DNA from: LH-M37 sp032251315
GTDB taxonomy: Bacteria; Pseudomonadota; Gammaproteobacteria; SZUA-229
Length of the DNA stretch: 40,536 bases
Direction: 5' to 3'
Assembly (NCBI GenBank): GCA_032251315.1
Contig: JAVVEE010000017.1
Coordinates: 1 to 40,536 of the forward strand
The position numbers were made by a program, and so were the translations under genes. Below are positions 32,921-40,207 of this stretch, one piece after another; within the stretch, counting starts at the first letter, position 1, and the number at the start of each line of letters is the position of its first letter. The notes under the pieces were generated by a model that was not told the DNA's origin, made no database searches, and saw nothing but the letters and a program-made list of their open reading frames with translations.

Positions 32921-33856
32921 ATGCTCAATCTCAATAACCACAATCCCTCAGATAATTGCCACGATCGCTCCAGCGTGTTCGATCTTTCGTGTAGTCGTGA
33001 TTATGAGCTATGGCGCAATGCAAAGCTGGCGCTGCTGCCTGTCGATGCCGAAGCATTGAATGTAGAGATTGCGAATCCATATACACTGCATAAAAATGAG
33101 ATTGCGGCAATCACGCAGCGATGCGCTGCCTTTGGTGTGGCTATTTATCAACTGCGCGAGCCGTCGCACAACGACAAAAGCTGGCTGCCTGAGTTGGGGC
33201 GACAGCTGGGACTGCTGTCGCTGGATGATAATTTGCGCTCGGATGAAGACAGTGTCAGCAGCCTGCAGGTACGTGCGCAAGAGGGGAATCAGTATATTCC
33301 CTACACCAACAGACCGCTGAGCTGGCATACTGACGGCTATTACAATGCGCCGGAGAAACAGATTCGAACCATCATCATGCACTGTGCCAGCCCAGCGGCG
33401 AGCGGTGGCGTTAATAGCCTGCTGGATCATGAGCAGCTGTATATCGCCCTGCGCGAGCGCAACCCGGCCTGGATCGAAGCCCTGATGCACCCTCAGGCGA
33501 TGACCATTCCCGCCAATGTCGAAGCCGGCGTTGAAATTCGCAAAGCCAGAACTGGCCCGGTATTTTCCGTCGACAAAGCTACGGGAAATCTGCACATGCG
33601 CTATTCGGCGCGCAAACGAAATATTGAATGGCGCGATGACGCCCCGACCCGTGAAGCGGTCGAATTCATCAGCGAAAAACTGGCGGATGAAGCCATCGCC
33701 CTTAAATACCGGCTGAGTGCCGGGCAGGGCATTATCTGCAACAACATATTGCACAATCGCAGTGCTTTTGAAGACAGTGACAGGCAACATCGTCTGATGT
33801 ATCGGGCAAGGTATTATGAACAGATTGCCGGGCTGAACCCCGTGCAAAACGCATAA
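32921..33856 (+). CDS. TauD/TfdA-like Fe(II)/2-oxoglutarate dioxygenase
   Basis: This 311-residue protein looks like a non-haem Fe(II) dioxygenase. The iron-binding HxD lies in SWHTDGYYNAP, the distal His in CNNILHNRSAF, and an Arg suitable for 2-oxoglutarate in HRLMYRARYYEQ. Between them is the double-stranded beta-helix sequence (IIMHCASPAASGGVNSLLDH). The substrate is unknown. TauD relatives release sulfite from sulfonates, which would suit a sulfur-oxidiser, but this subfamily is divergent. It is the first gene of the plus-strand operon divergent from dsr. No clear ribosome site precedes ATG 32921. A long antisense frame on the other strand is a shadow. Confidence 0.82.
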   Translation: MLNLNNHNPSDNCHDRSSVFDLSCSRDYELWRNAKLALLPVDAEALNVEIANPYTLHKNEIAAITQRCAAFGVAIYQLREPSHNDKSWLPELGRQLGLLSLDDNLRSDEDSVSSLQVRAQEGNQYIPYTNRPLSWHTDGYYNAPEKQIRTIIMHCASPAASGGVNSLLDHEQLYIALRERNPAWIEALMHPQAMTIPANVEAGVEIRKARTGPVFSVDKATGNLHMRYSARKRNIEWRDDAPTREAVEFISEKLADEAIALKYRLSAGQGIICNNILHNRSAFEDSDRQHRLMYRARYYEQIAGLNPVQNA

Positions 33857-33874
33857 ACATGAGGAATATATAGA

Positions 33875-34066
33875 ATGCTTTGGTTAAGTGAAGTGATGTT
33901 ACAGGGGCAGGAGCTGGAGAGCTTCGAAGACCTGAAAAAAGAGCTGGGTAAAAGAGCCAAACAGGGCGAACTGTTTTTTCAGATGGACGTGAAGCCCTCA
34001 TACCCCGACACCCCCAACGACTGGCAGGACAAGCTGGAAGCGGCTTTCACCGCCCGGCAGGAGTAA
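33875..34066 (+). CDS. Small protein of unknown function
   Basis: This 63-residue acidic protein (MLWLSEVMLQGQELESFED; C-terminal NDWQDKLEAAFTARQE) has no recognised domain. The case for a gene is good: GAGGAA ribosome site, a start 18 bases after the dioxygenase stop, and a stop 9 bases before the Cmx6-like start whose ribosome site (GGAG) lies in its last codons. It could be a partner subunit of either neighbour. Confidence 0.68.
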   Translation: MLWLSEVMLQGQELESFEDLKKELGKRAKQGELFFQMDVKPSYPDTPNDWQDKLEAAFTARQE

Positions 34067-34075
34067 GATTTAATC

Positions 34076-34777
34076 ATGCTGTGGGAAGACGAAAACAAAG
34101 TAGCCGAATATGCCCCGGTGGAGAAGGTGGTTGATCTGTCATTCAAAATCAACTGCAAACAGCTGCCGACCATGCACGCATGGGAACTGTCGCAGGCTCT
34201 GTATGAAATACTGCCCTGGCTGGCCGAAGAGCCGGAGGCCGGTATTCACCAGATACACGGCGCCACCACCGGCAACGGCTGGGAACGTCCTTCTGATGAT
34301 GAACTCATGTACCTGTCGCGGCGCACCCGGATGAATCTGAGGGTGCCCAAAGCCCGAGCCGAAGCAACCCTGGCGCTGGTAGGCAAAAAAATAGACATTG
34401 CCGGGCACGAGTTACAAATCGGCGAAGCCATCGAAAAACCGCTGAGCCCCCTGGGCACATTATTCTCGCGTTACGTTGTTGTCCCCGACGGCCTGGATGA
34501 AGAGGGTTTTCTGCAATGGGTGATCGAATCGCTGGCACAACGCGACATCCATCTGCGAAAAATGCTGTGCGGTATCAGCCACACCATCCATACCCCCGAC
34601 AATGCGCTCGAAACCCGCAGCCTGATGATCGCCGACCTCGATAAACAGACTTCCATCGCCCTGCAGGAGCAGGGCATAGGCGAACACCGACACCTCGGCT
34701 GCGGCATTTTAATGCCGCATAAAGGCATCAAAGCCGTGGGCGAAAGCGAAGAAAAGACGCATTTTTCAGGTACCTAG
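34076..34777 (+). CDS. Stand-alone Cas6/Cmx6-like RAMP protein
   Basis: The 233 residues resemble Cas6 of the MYXAN-type CRISPR system (Cmx6). The core begins with VDLSFKINCKQLPTMHAWEL and LPWLAEEPEAGIHQIHGA, with RRTRMNLRVPKARAEA following. The C-terminal glycine loop GIGEHRHLGCGIL (residues 200-212) has the G-x-G-x5-G-x-G pattern of Cas6 RAMP folds. Two His (169, 172 in GISHTIHTP) are candidate general bases. Cas6 proteins bind and cut repeat RNA stem-loops. Here no CRISPR array and no other cas gene is in the window, and the partner genes are a dioxygenase and a DsrC paralogue. It may process another RNA or only bind RNA. The family is recognised from memory of its motifs. Confidence 0.78.
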   Translation: MLWEDENKVAEYAPVEKVVDLSFKINCKQLPTMHAWELSQALYEILPWLAEEPEAGIHQIHGATTGNGWERPSDDELMYLSRRTRMNLRVPKARAEATLALVGKKIDIAGHELQIGEAIEKPLSPLGTLFSRYVVVPDGLDEEGFLQWVIESLAQRDIHLRKMLCGISHTIHTPDNALETRSLMIADLDKQTSIALQEQGIGEHRHLGCGILMPHKGIKAVGESEEKTHFSGT

Positions 34778-34908
34778 CCAGAAGCCTGAAAGGATTAAAT
34801 TGGCTAATATCCCTTTTGAGCAGGTGGAAACCTTGTTTCATCTGATTTAATATTCAGCCACAAATTTTACAAACTTCATTAAAAGCTAGATATAAAGGTG
34901 AGAATATT

Positions 34909-35229
34909 ATGGCACTTGAATCAATTGAAAGGACAGAAAATGGCTATCTGGTTAACGCCACAGACTGGAATGAGGAAATAGCAAAAGAGCTTTTCGCTGA
35001 AGAAGGCATCGAACCCACTCAGGACCAATGGGACGTGGTAAATTACGTACGTGAAGAAACATTAGCCGGTAACGAGCCCAATGAACGCACAATCATGAAA
35101 ACCATGGGTAAAAAATGGGGCCGTAAACTCACTTCCAAAGAGATGTACGAAATGTTCCCCGGCATGCCTTCAAAGCAGGGCCTGAAAATCGGCGGCTGCC
35201 CACAAAGCACACGTAAAGGCGGCTATTAA
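34909..35229 (+). CDS. DsrC/TusE-family protein with atypical C-terminus
   Basis: This 106-residue protein has the DsrC fold signature: NGYLVNATDWNEEIAKELFAEE, a central TQDQWDVVNYVREE, and the C-terminal KEMYEMFPG. The swinging arm differs: it reads KQGLKIGGCPQSTRKGGY. Both canonical cysteines are missing (the first is Leu, the penultimate one is replaced), while a new Cys97 appears between them, and the chain ends Gly-Gly-Tyr. It is neither classical DsrC (two Cys) nor TusE (penultimate Cys). It may be a regulator or a scaffold, or use Cys97 differently. The gene lies about 130 bases after the Cmx6-like gene with GGTGAG before the ATG, so it may have its own promoter. Confidence 0.9.
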   Translation: MALESIERTENGYLVNATDWNEEIAKELFAEEGIEPTQDQWDVVNYVREETLAGNEPNERTIMKTMGKKWGRKLTSKEMYEMFPGMPSKQGLKIGGCPQSTRKGGY

Positions 35230-35232
35230 TCT

Positions 35233-35247
35233 TACCCTTATGGGGTA
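35233..35247. repeat. TACCC...GGGTA inverted motif
   Basis: TACCCTT-A-TGGGGTA is a 15-base imperfect palindrome immediately after the DsrC-like gene and 90 bases before the 67-aa gene. The same half-sites (TACCCTT, AGGGGTA) occur in the dsrA upstream region at 32628-32649. It could be an operator of a shared regulator. Confidence 0.35.
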
Positions 35248-35336
35248 TAGGGGGTGTTTTCTGGTCAATGCTAGAATCCGACACCTGATTTTAAGAAGAC
35301 GGGCATCAGCCGGTCGTTCAACAAAGGTATAAAACT

Positions 35337-35540
35337 ATGAGCGCGAAAACAGACAAAATCAAAGAAATGCTGGAAATGCAGAAGAAATTCATGGCAAAAG
35401 AGCATGCTTCTGGTGTTACCCAGGAAGAATACTACACCCCTGAAGCCAATTCTGAATTGGACGGTTACCGCCAAAAATACCGCGATCTGGCCATGGAAGT
35501 GGTTGATCTTGCTCATAAAGAAGCAGGTTCAGAACGCTAG
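35337..35540 (+). CDS. Small helical protein of unknown function
   Basis: This 67-residue, highly charged and probably all-helical protein (IKEMLEMQKKFMAKEHASG, then DGYRQKYRDLAMEVVDLAHKEA) has no cysteine and no known domain. It is followed by a strong terminator, making it the last gene of the plus-strand cluster. An AAGG-type ribosome site is visible some ten bases before the ATG. I recall similar unnamed proteins near dsr genes in sulfur oxidisers, without certainty. Confidence 0.68.
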   Translation: MSAKTDKIKEMLEMQKKFMAKEHASGVTQEEYYTPEANSELDGYRQKYRDLAMEVVDLAHKEAGSER

Positions 35541-35580
35541 ATGCCTGAGCTGAAGTCCCGCTTCAGCACCGGCTAAAACG

Positions 35581-35621
35581 AAAAAACCGTGTCCTGTTTT
35601 AAGCAGGATACGGTTTTTTTT
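35581..35621 (+). terminator. Intrinsic terminator of the plus-strand cluster
   Basis: AACCGTGTCCTG and CAGGATACGGTT form a 12-bp stem with one mismatch around a TTTTAAG loop, followed by eight T. It closes the dioxygenase-to-67-aa transcript. The stretch 35622-35722 behind it holds nothing recognisable. Confidence 0.92.
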
Positions 35622-35722
35622 GCCTGCAAAAATCAAATTGTTTGTTTTTATCTGCGTTTATCCGCACCTACTAAAGAAAAGCTAAAACCCGGCAACCTGT
35701 TCGATTTTCGCACTGCCATGCA

Positions 35723-36397
35723 CTAAGTATCCGACCACATCCGCACCAGATTCACATAACTGTTGCTCACCTGTTCGGTGGCGGTGGTGCCGGGCTGGTT
35801 TTTCAGCAGTTCTTCGCGGGCCTGATGCAGGCTGTAAAGCAGCTCGCGTCTGGCCGGGTCACGTACCATGCTTTGCAGCCAGGTGACCGCGACAATGCGT
35901 TCACCGCCAGTGACCTCAGCCACGCGGTGCGTGCTGGAAGAGGGGTACATTACCGCATCACCGGCTTTGAACTTCACCGCCTGATCGCCGAACGAGGTCT
36001 GGATGGTGAGCTCGCCGCCTTCGTAATCCTGCGGCTCATTGAGAAACACCGTAATCGACAGATCAGAGCGGTAACGCTGGCCCACCGGCCCCATCACCGG
36101 ATCATCGACATGGTTGCCATAGGCCATGCCCTTGCCGTATTTGGCGTAATAGGGCGCGGCGATCTTCAGCGGCAGAGCCGCCGCCAGATAGACCGGATGA
36201 TTGATCAGCCGACCCATCAACAGATTGTTCAGCGGCACCATAAGCTCGTCATTGGCGCTCAGCTCCTGATTGTGCTTGACGCGAATCGCCTCATCACCCG
36301 CGCTCAGTTTGCCGTCGACAAACCGGCCACGCGCCAGCAGATCGTGCACCACCGCCAGCTCCTCTTTATTTAATACATTAGGTAAAGTCAGCAGCAT
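35723..36397 (-). CDS. PKHD-type Fe(II)/2-oxoglutarate hydroxylase (YbiX/PiuC family)
   Basis: This 224-residue cytoplasmic dioxygenase has the prolyl-4-hydroxylase-like core of PiuC/YbiX. The iron ligands are H and D in YGNHVDDPVMG and the distal His in PSSSTHRVAEVTGGERIVAVTW, where the Arg would bind 2-oxoglutarate. The N-terminus (LTLPNVLNKEELAVVHDLL) is typical. In relatives it is often iron-regulated and near siderophore receptors; here no such receptor is visible and no clear Fur box was found. It is divergent from the 118-aa gene, with a shared promoter region of about 65 bases. Confidence 0.93.
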   Translation of the reverse strand: MLLTLPNVLNKEELAVVHDLLARGRFVDGKLSAGDEAIRVKHNQELSANDELMVPLNNLLMGRLINHPVYLAAALPLKIAAPYYAKYGKGMAYGNHVDDPVMGPVGQRYRSDLSITVFLNEPQDYEGGELTIQTSFGDQAVKFKAGDAVMYPSSSTHRVAEVTGGERIVAVTWLQSMVRDPARRELLYSLHQAREELLKNQPGTTATEQVSNSYVNLVRMWSDT

Positions 36398-36463
36398 TTA
36401 TTTGCCCCAATTAAAGTATAATTTATTGCCAATGTTAGCAGGAATTACCCAGGATTTAGCCGT

Positions 36464-36820
36464 ATGAAACTCAATATCATTGTCGAAGGTCGCAGCAACG
36501 CCTTTGAAGTACCCGACCAGATTTTGTTCGAAGCCTCGGATTTTTTTGCCCAGATGAACGCCGACATGGACAAAGGCTGGCAGATGAGCCGCGACTGGGT
36601 AGATAACCCCGACGCCGAACAGCGCTGCCAGATCGCCGCAGATAAATTACTCACCGCCATCGAAACCGAAAATGAAAAACTGGTGATGTTAATGGCCGCG
36701 TATATCCTGAAAACCATGCCTGGTGTGCGCGGTGTGAATATCGATATAACCGGTGACATGAACGAAACAGATATCATCATGGAAGCCGAAAGCAATGAAC
36801 CCCTGGGGCCGATTTTTTAA
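36464..36820 (+). CDS. Conserved protein of unknown function
   Basis: This 118-residue soluble protein starts MKLNIIVEGRSNAFEVPD and has an acidic helical middle (FFAQMNADMDKGWQMSRDW) and a C-terminal beta-like stretch (VRGVNIDITGDMNETDII). There is no signal peptide and only one Cys. I do not recognise a family with an assigned function, though the even composition suggests a real, conserved gene. A weak hairpin (36817-36835) overlaps its end. The 199 bases behind it, up to modC, hold nothing recognisable. Confidence 0.72.
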   Translation: MKLNIIVEGRSNAFEVPDQILFEASDFFAQMNADMDKGWQMSRDWVDNPDAEQRCQIAADKLLTAIETENEKLVMLMAAYILKTMPGVRGVNIDITGDMNETDIIMEAESNEPLGPIF

Positions 36821-37019
36821 CTGATTTGCAGTTAATAAAAGGCGTGTATACAACCTGCTAGTGCAACAGATGGATCAACGTCGAGTATTAGCTGATTAAA
36901 GCGTGCCAAGATGACACCACAGTCGCGTGTCTTATTCGTTAATCAGACGGCAACAACCATCCATCCCCATCAATACTGGCGGGGTAACTGCGTGTGCACA
37001 TGCTTGAGTGCGTTTGCGT

Positions 37020-38096
37020 TTATGTGCCATAGATTGAAACGGCTTTTATTTGCATGAATATCCGCTGGCCGATATCAAGCCCGAGTTGGTAATGCGATTT
37101 TTTCGTGATCCGCGCCAGAAAGATATCGTTACGGCTGTTAATCTGTAATAGAGCGTGTGGTCCGGTCTTCTCTATAATCGCGGAAATGGTACCTTCAATA
37201 ATATTTAAAATACTGCTGTCAGAAATGGCTTTTTTACACAGGCTGACATTGTTGGCATGAATATGTATGCGCACTTGCTGTCCAAGGTTGGCAACGCCGG
37301 GCACAATAATATTATTGCCATTGCTGGTTTGTATGGTTGAAAGTTGAAATTCTTTTTCCTGTTTTATAACGGTACCGTCTAAAACAGCGGCGGCATTGTT
37401 TGATTTTGCCAGCGGTGATTCGGGTGCAACTAAAGCCCCGTGTAAGCGCCCTTCGAACTGTATACGACCCTGTTCCATCACCAGTATGGAATCACACAGG
37501 CGCGTGACCTCTTCAATGCTGTGGCTGACATAGAGCATGGGGATGTTGAATTCCCTGTGCAGGCGATCCAGGAAAGGCAGGATTTCCTGTTTGCGCATTT
37601 CATCCAGCGAAGCCAGGGGCTCGTCCAGCAGCATGATTTGCGGATTTTTCAGCAGCGCGCGAGCAATGGCGACACGCTGTTTTTCGCCGCCGGAAAGCTG
37701 GTGCGGTTTGCGCGCGAGCAGGTGGCCGATGTTGAACAGTTCAAACAGGTGATCACGATTCAGCGAGGTGGTATTTTGCGCGGTGCAGCGTTTGACGCCA
37801 TAATCGAGATTGGCCTGCACGCTCAGATGCGGAAACAGTCGACCCTCCTGAAAGATATAACCGATGTTTCTGTCCTGACTGGACAGGTTCCGGCTGTCGC
37901 TGAGCCAGGTCTGGCCGTTAATTTCAATATGGCCCTGTACCTCTTTTTCCAGGCCGGCGATGCATCTCAGCAGCGTGGTTTTGCCCGAGCCGGAGTGCCC
38001 GAAGATGCCGGTGACACCGTGTGCGGGGATAGCAAACTCGGCTTCAACGGTGAAGTCTTCGCGTTGCAGTTTAATCCGGCAGTGGTTCGCTTTCAT
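37020..38096 (-). CDS. modC: Molybdate ABC transporter ATP-binding protein
   Basis: ModC powers molybdate import. The 358 residues include Walker A (GHSGSGKTTLL), Q-loop, ABC signature (LSGGEKQRVAIARALL), Walker B (IMLLDEPLASLD) and the His switch (YVSHSIEE). The C-terminal Mop/TOBE domain, about residues 285-355, is typical of ModC and senses molybdate. It overlaps modB by 4 bases (ATGA), indicating coupled translation. No modE lies next to the operon. Confidence 0.97.
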   Translation of the reverse strand: MKANHCRIKLQREDFTVEAEFAIPAHGVTGIFGHSGSGKTTLLRCIAGLEKEVQGHIEINGQTWLSDSRNLSSQDRNIGYIFQEGRLFPHLSVQANLDYGVKRCTAQNTTSLNRDHLFELFNIGHLLARKPHQLSGGEKQRVAIARALLKNPQIMLLDEPLASLDEMRKQEILPFLDRLHREFNIPMLYVSHSIEEVTRLCDSILVMEQGRIQFEGRLHGALVAPESPLAKSNNAAAVLDGTVIKQEKEFQLSTIQTSNGNNIIVPGVANLGQQVRIHIHANNVSLCKKAISDSSILNIIEGTISAIIEKTGPHALLQINSRNDIFLARITKKSHYQLGLDIGQRIFMQIKAVSIYGT

Positions 38097-38770
38097 TGTC
38101 TGCGCCCCTGCTTATGATTAACCGTGTACATCAGCAATATCGCCAGAAAAGCAAAAACAAGTAGAATAATTGAGAGTATGTGTGCTTTATCATACTCCAG
38201 CATTTCTACATGATCATAAATGGCGATAGAGACGACGCGAGTTTCATCCGGTATGTTGCCACCCACCATCAGAACCACGCCGAACTCACCCAGAGTGTGC
38301 GCAAAACCCAGTACGCTAGCGGTAAGAAAACCGCGTTTGGCAAGTGGCACGGCGATGCTGAAAAATGCATCCAGCGGTTTGGCACCCAGTGTGTGCGCCG
38401 CTTCCATTAGATCATGGCTGACGCCTTCAAACGCACTTTGCAGGGGCTGCACCACAAAGGGGAAGCTGTACAGCACAGAGGCGATGACAAGGCCGGAAAA
38501 GCTGAAGGTAAGGGTCTCACCAGTCAGCTCTAACCACCAGCTACCGACGACACCCTGCGGGCTTAACAAAATCAGCAGATAGAAGCCCATGACCGTGGGC
38601 GGTAGCACGATAGGCAGTGCCACGATGGTTTCGATTAATGGTTTGAATTTCGCCCGGGTTGTGCTCAGCCACCAGGCCAGAGGTGTGCTGATGATTAGCA
38701 GAATCAGCGTAGTGAGCGCGGCGAGTTTAACGCTAAGAAGCAGGGGGCCAAAGCCGGGAAAGAGTTCCAT
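38093..38770 (-). CDS. modB: Molybdate ABC transporter permease
   Basis: ModB is the membrane permease. The 225 residues form about five helices and contain the cytoplasmic EAA loop that docks to ModC (MEAAHTLGAKPLDAFFSIAVPL). The conserved PIVLPPTVMGFYLL stretch is present. It follows modA by 33 bases. Confidence 0.97.
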   Translation of the reverse strand: MELFPGFGPLLLSVKLAALTTLILLIISTPLAWWLSTTRAKFKPLIETIVALPIVLPPTVMGFYLLILLSPQGVVGSWWLELTGETLTFSFSGLVIASVLYSFPFVVQPLQSAFEGVSHDLMEAAHTLGAKPLDAFFSIAVPLAKRGFLTASVLGFAHTLGEFGVVLMVGGNIPDETRVVSIAIYDHVEMLEYDKAHILSIILLVFAFLAILLMYTVNHKQGRRQ

Positions 38771-38803
38771 GGGTTATGTTTGTTATCCGGTGCGCTGCAT
38801 CAT

Positions 38804-39559
38804 TTAAGGCGCATCATAGCCGCTGTTTTTTATAATAGTTTTGGCAGTATCTGTTTGCATGTAATGCCAGAAGGCGATAACGGCAGGTTTATTCGATGCT
38901 TTTGTTAATACTAGCATTTTTTGTTTGATGGGGTCATGCATATCCACAGGGACTTCCCATTCGCAGGCCAGATTGATTTTCGCGCCTTGCCGCAACATGG
39001 ATTGTGCAATAAAACCAGCGCCGGCATTGGCCGTTGCAACAAACTGTAGCGTTTGTGCAATATTCTCACCCATGACTAATTTAGACTTGAGTGTCTGCCA
39101 GCGCTGAAGTTTTTCAAGTGTCTGCTGCGCGGCTAAGCCATAAGGTGCGGTTTTTGGATTGGCAATTGCGAATTTTTTTAGTGCAGGGCTGTCGAGCACA
39201 TTCTGACAGGTTTTTTTCGCCTTGATATTGGAAATTAAAACCAGTCTGCCTATGGCATAAACACGTGATAGCTCGGCACTGGCTTTGCCTTCGGCGATGA
39301 GTCGGTCGGGCCTGTCTTCGTCGGCAGACATGAATATATCAAAAGGGGCGCCATGGTTGATCTGGGTATAAAGCTTGCCGGTAGACGCACTGCTGATGCG
39401 GAGTTGATGGCCGGTTTTTTCTTTGAAATCGCCGGCCAGCATTTGCAGCGTATGTGAGAAGTTGCTGGCAACAGCGACGTTTATATTGTCGGCGTGTGTG
39501 GGTGTGGCGACCATCAATAGTATAAATAATGCGAGCAGTGGCTTGAATTTTGTTGACAT
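38804..39559 (-). CDS. modA: Molybdate-binding periplasmic protein
   Basis: ModA captures molybdate or tungstate in the periplasm. The 251 residues begin with a Sec signal peptide (LLALFILLMVATPTHA, cleaved before DNINVAVASNF). The PBP-II fold shows ligand-contacting residues in VAVASNFSHT and SSASTGKLYTQI, and PFDIFMSADEDRPDRL. It is the first gene of modABC. The 187 bases upstream are AT-rich; a convincing ModE operator was not found. Molybdate supply fits the region's molybdoenzyme remnant, but intact users must lie elsewhere. Confidence 0.96.
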   Translation of the reverse strand: MSTKFKPLLALFILLMVATPTHADNINVAVASNFSHTLQMLAGDFKEKTGHQLRISSASTGKLYTQINHGAPFDIFMSADEDRPDRLIAEGKASAELSRVYAIGRLVLISNIKAKKTCQNVLDSPALKKFAIANPKTAPYGLAAQQTLEKLQRWQTLKSKLVMGENIAQTLQFVATANAGAGFIAQSMLRQGAKINLACEWEVPVDMHDPIKQKMLVLTKASNKPAVIAFWHYMQTDTAKTIIKNSGYDAP

Positions 39560-39746
39560 TATGTTTTTTTACTGAGTTTTATGGATATGTTGTATGTTGT
39601 TATTAATATTATAAATCCTCATCCAGAAAAAAACCGGTGGAATATACAGTTCAATTTTAGAATCTGTTGCACAGCTGACAGGCTCAGCCGTGTTGGGTAT
39701 TTTCTACCTGCATTTTGCCGGACTGGTGATGTTTGTTTTCAGAGTA

Positions 39747-40187
39747 TCAGAAAATCTTTTTGCACATTCTGAAATGCTGAATAGTGCCAAATAACAAATG
39801 ACTTTTTTCTAATAGTTCATAACCTTTCTTCTGGTAAAAACCCACCACATTTTCGCGTGCGTGCAGCACGATGGTTTTATATTGTTGCTGTCTGGCTTTT
39901 GCTTCCAGTGCTTCGAGGATTGATGTGCCGATGCCCTGTGTTTCATATTCGGGAGCAACCGCCATATAACGGATTTGCGCTTCTGTTTTGGTGTTGAAAT
40001 GTAAACGCCCAACGCCAACGACCTTATTGTTTTCATCACTGGCCATAATGTGAAAACTTTCGATTTCCAGCTCATCTTTTTCCGAGCCTGCGGGCTGCTG
40101 CCACGGTTCACGCAGCACACGCCAGCGTAGTTCGTAATAGGCTTCGAATTCCTTTTCGGTCTCGGGTTGTTTGATGGTTATGGGCAT
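39747..40187 (-). CDS. GNAT-family N-acetyltransferase
   Basis: This 146-residue acetyltransferase has the acetyl-CoA motif A (RYMAVAPEYETQGIGTSILEALEAKA) and motif B (VLHARENVVGFYQKKGYELLE). N-terminal residues ELRWRVLREPW match the ElaA/YjcF-like group. The substrate is unknown. The gene's upstream region is cut by the IS66-type element starting 21 bases before its start codon, so its promoter may have been changed by the insertion. Confidence 0.9.
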   Translation of the reverse strand: MPITIKQPETEKEFEAYYELRWRVLREPWQQPAGSEKDELEIESFHIMASDENNKVVGVGRLHFNTKTEAQIRYMAVAPEYETQGIGTSILEALEAKARQQQYKTIVLHARENVVGFYQKKGYELLEKSHLLFGTIQHFRMCKKIF

Positions 40188-40207
40188 TGGTTTAAGGTGA
40201 GCATCCA

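Noticed and set aside
33008..33847. 279-codon open frame on the minus strand
   Set aside because: It is fully antisense to the TauD-like dioxygenase, whose iron-binding motifs are intact; the minus-strand product has no recognisable motif and biased composition.
36817..36835. Terminator after the 118-aa gene
   Set aside because: TTAACTG/CAGTTAA is AT-rich, overlaps the stop codon and has no T-run; too weak to call.
39560..39746. ModE operator upstream of modA
   Set aside because: The region is AT-rich with partial symmetry, but no pair of TATA-type half-sites in the right spacing could be fixed.
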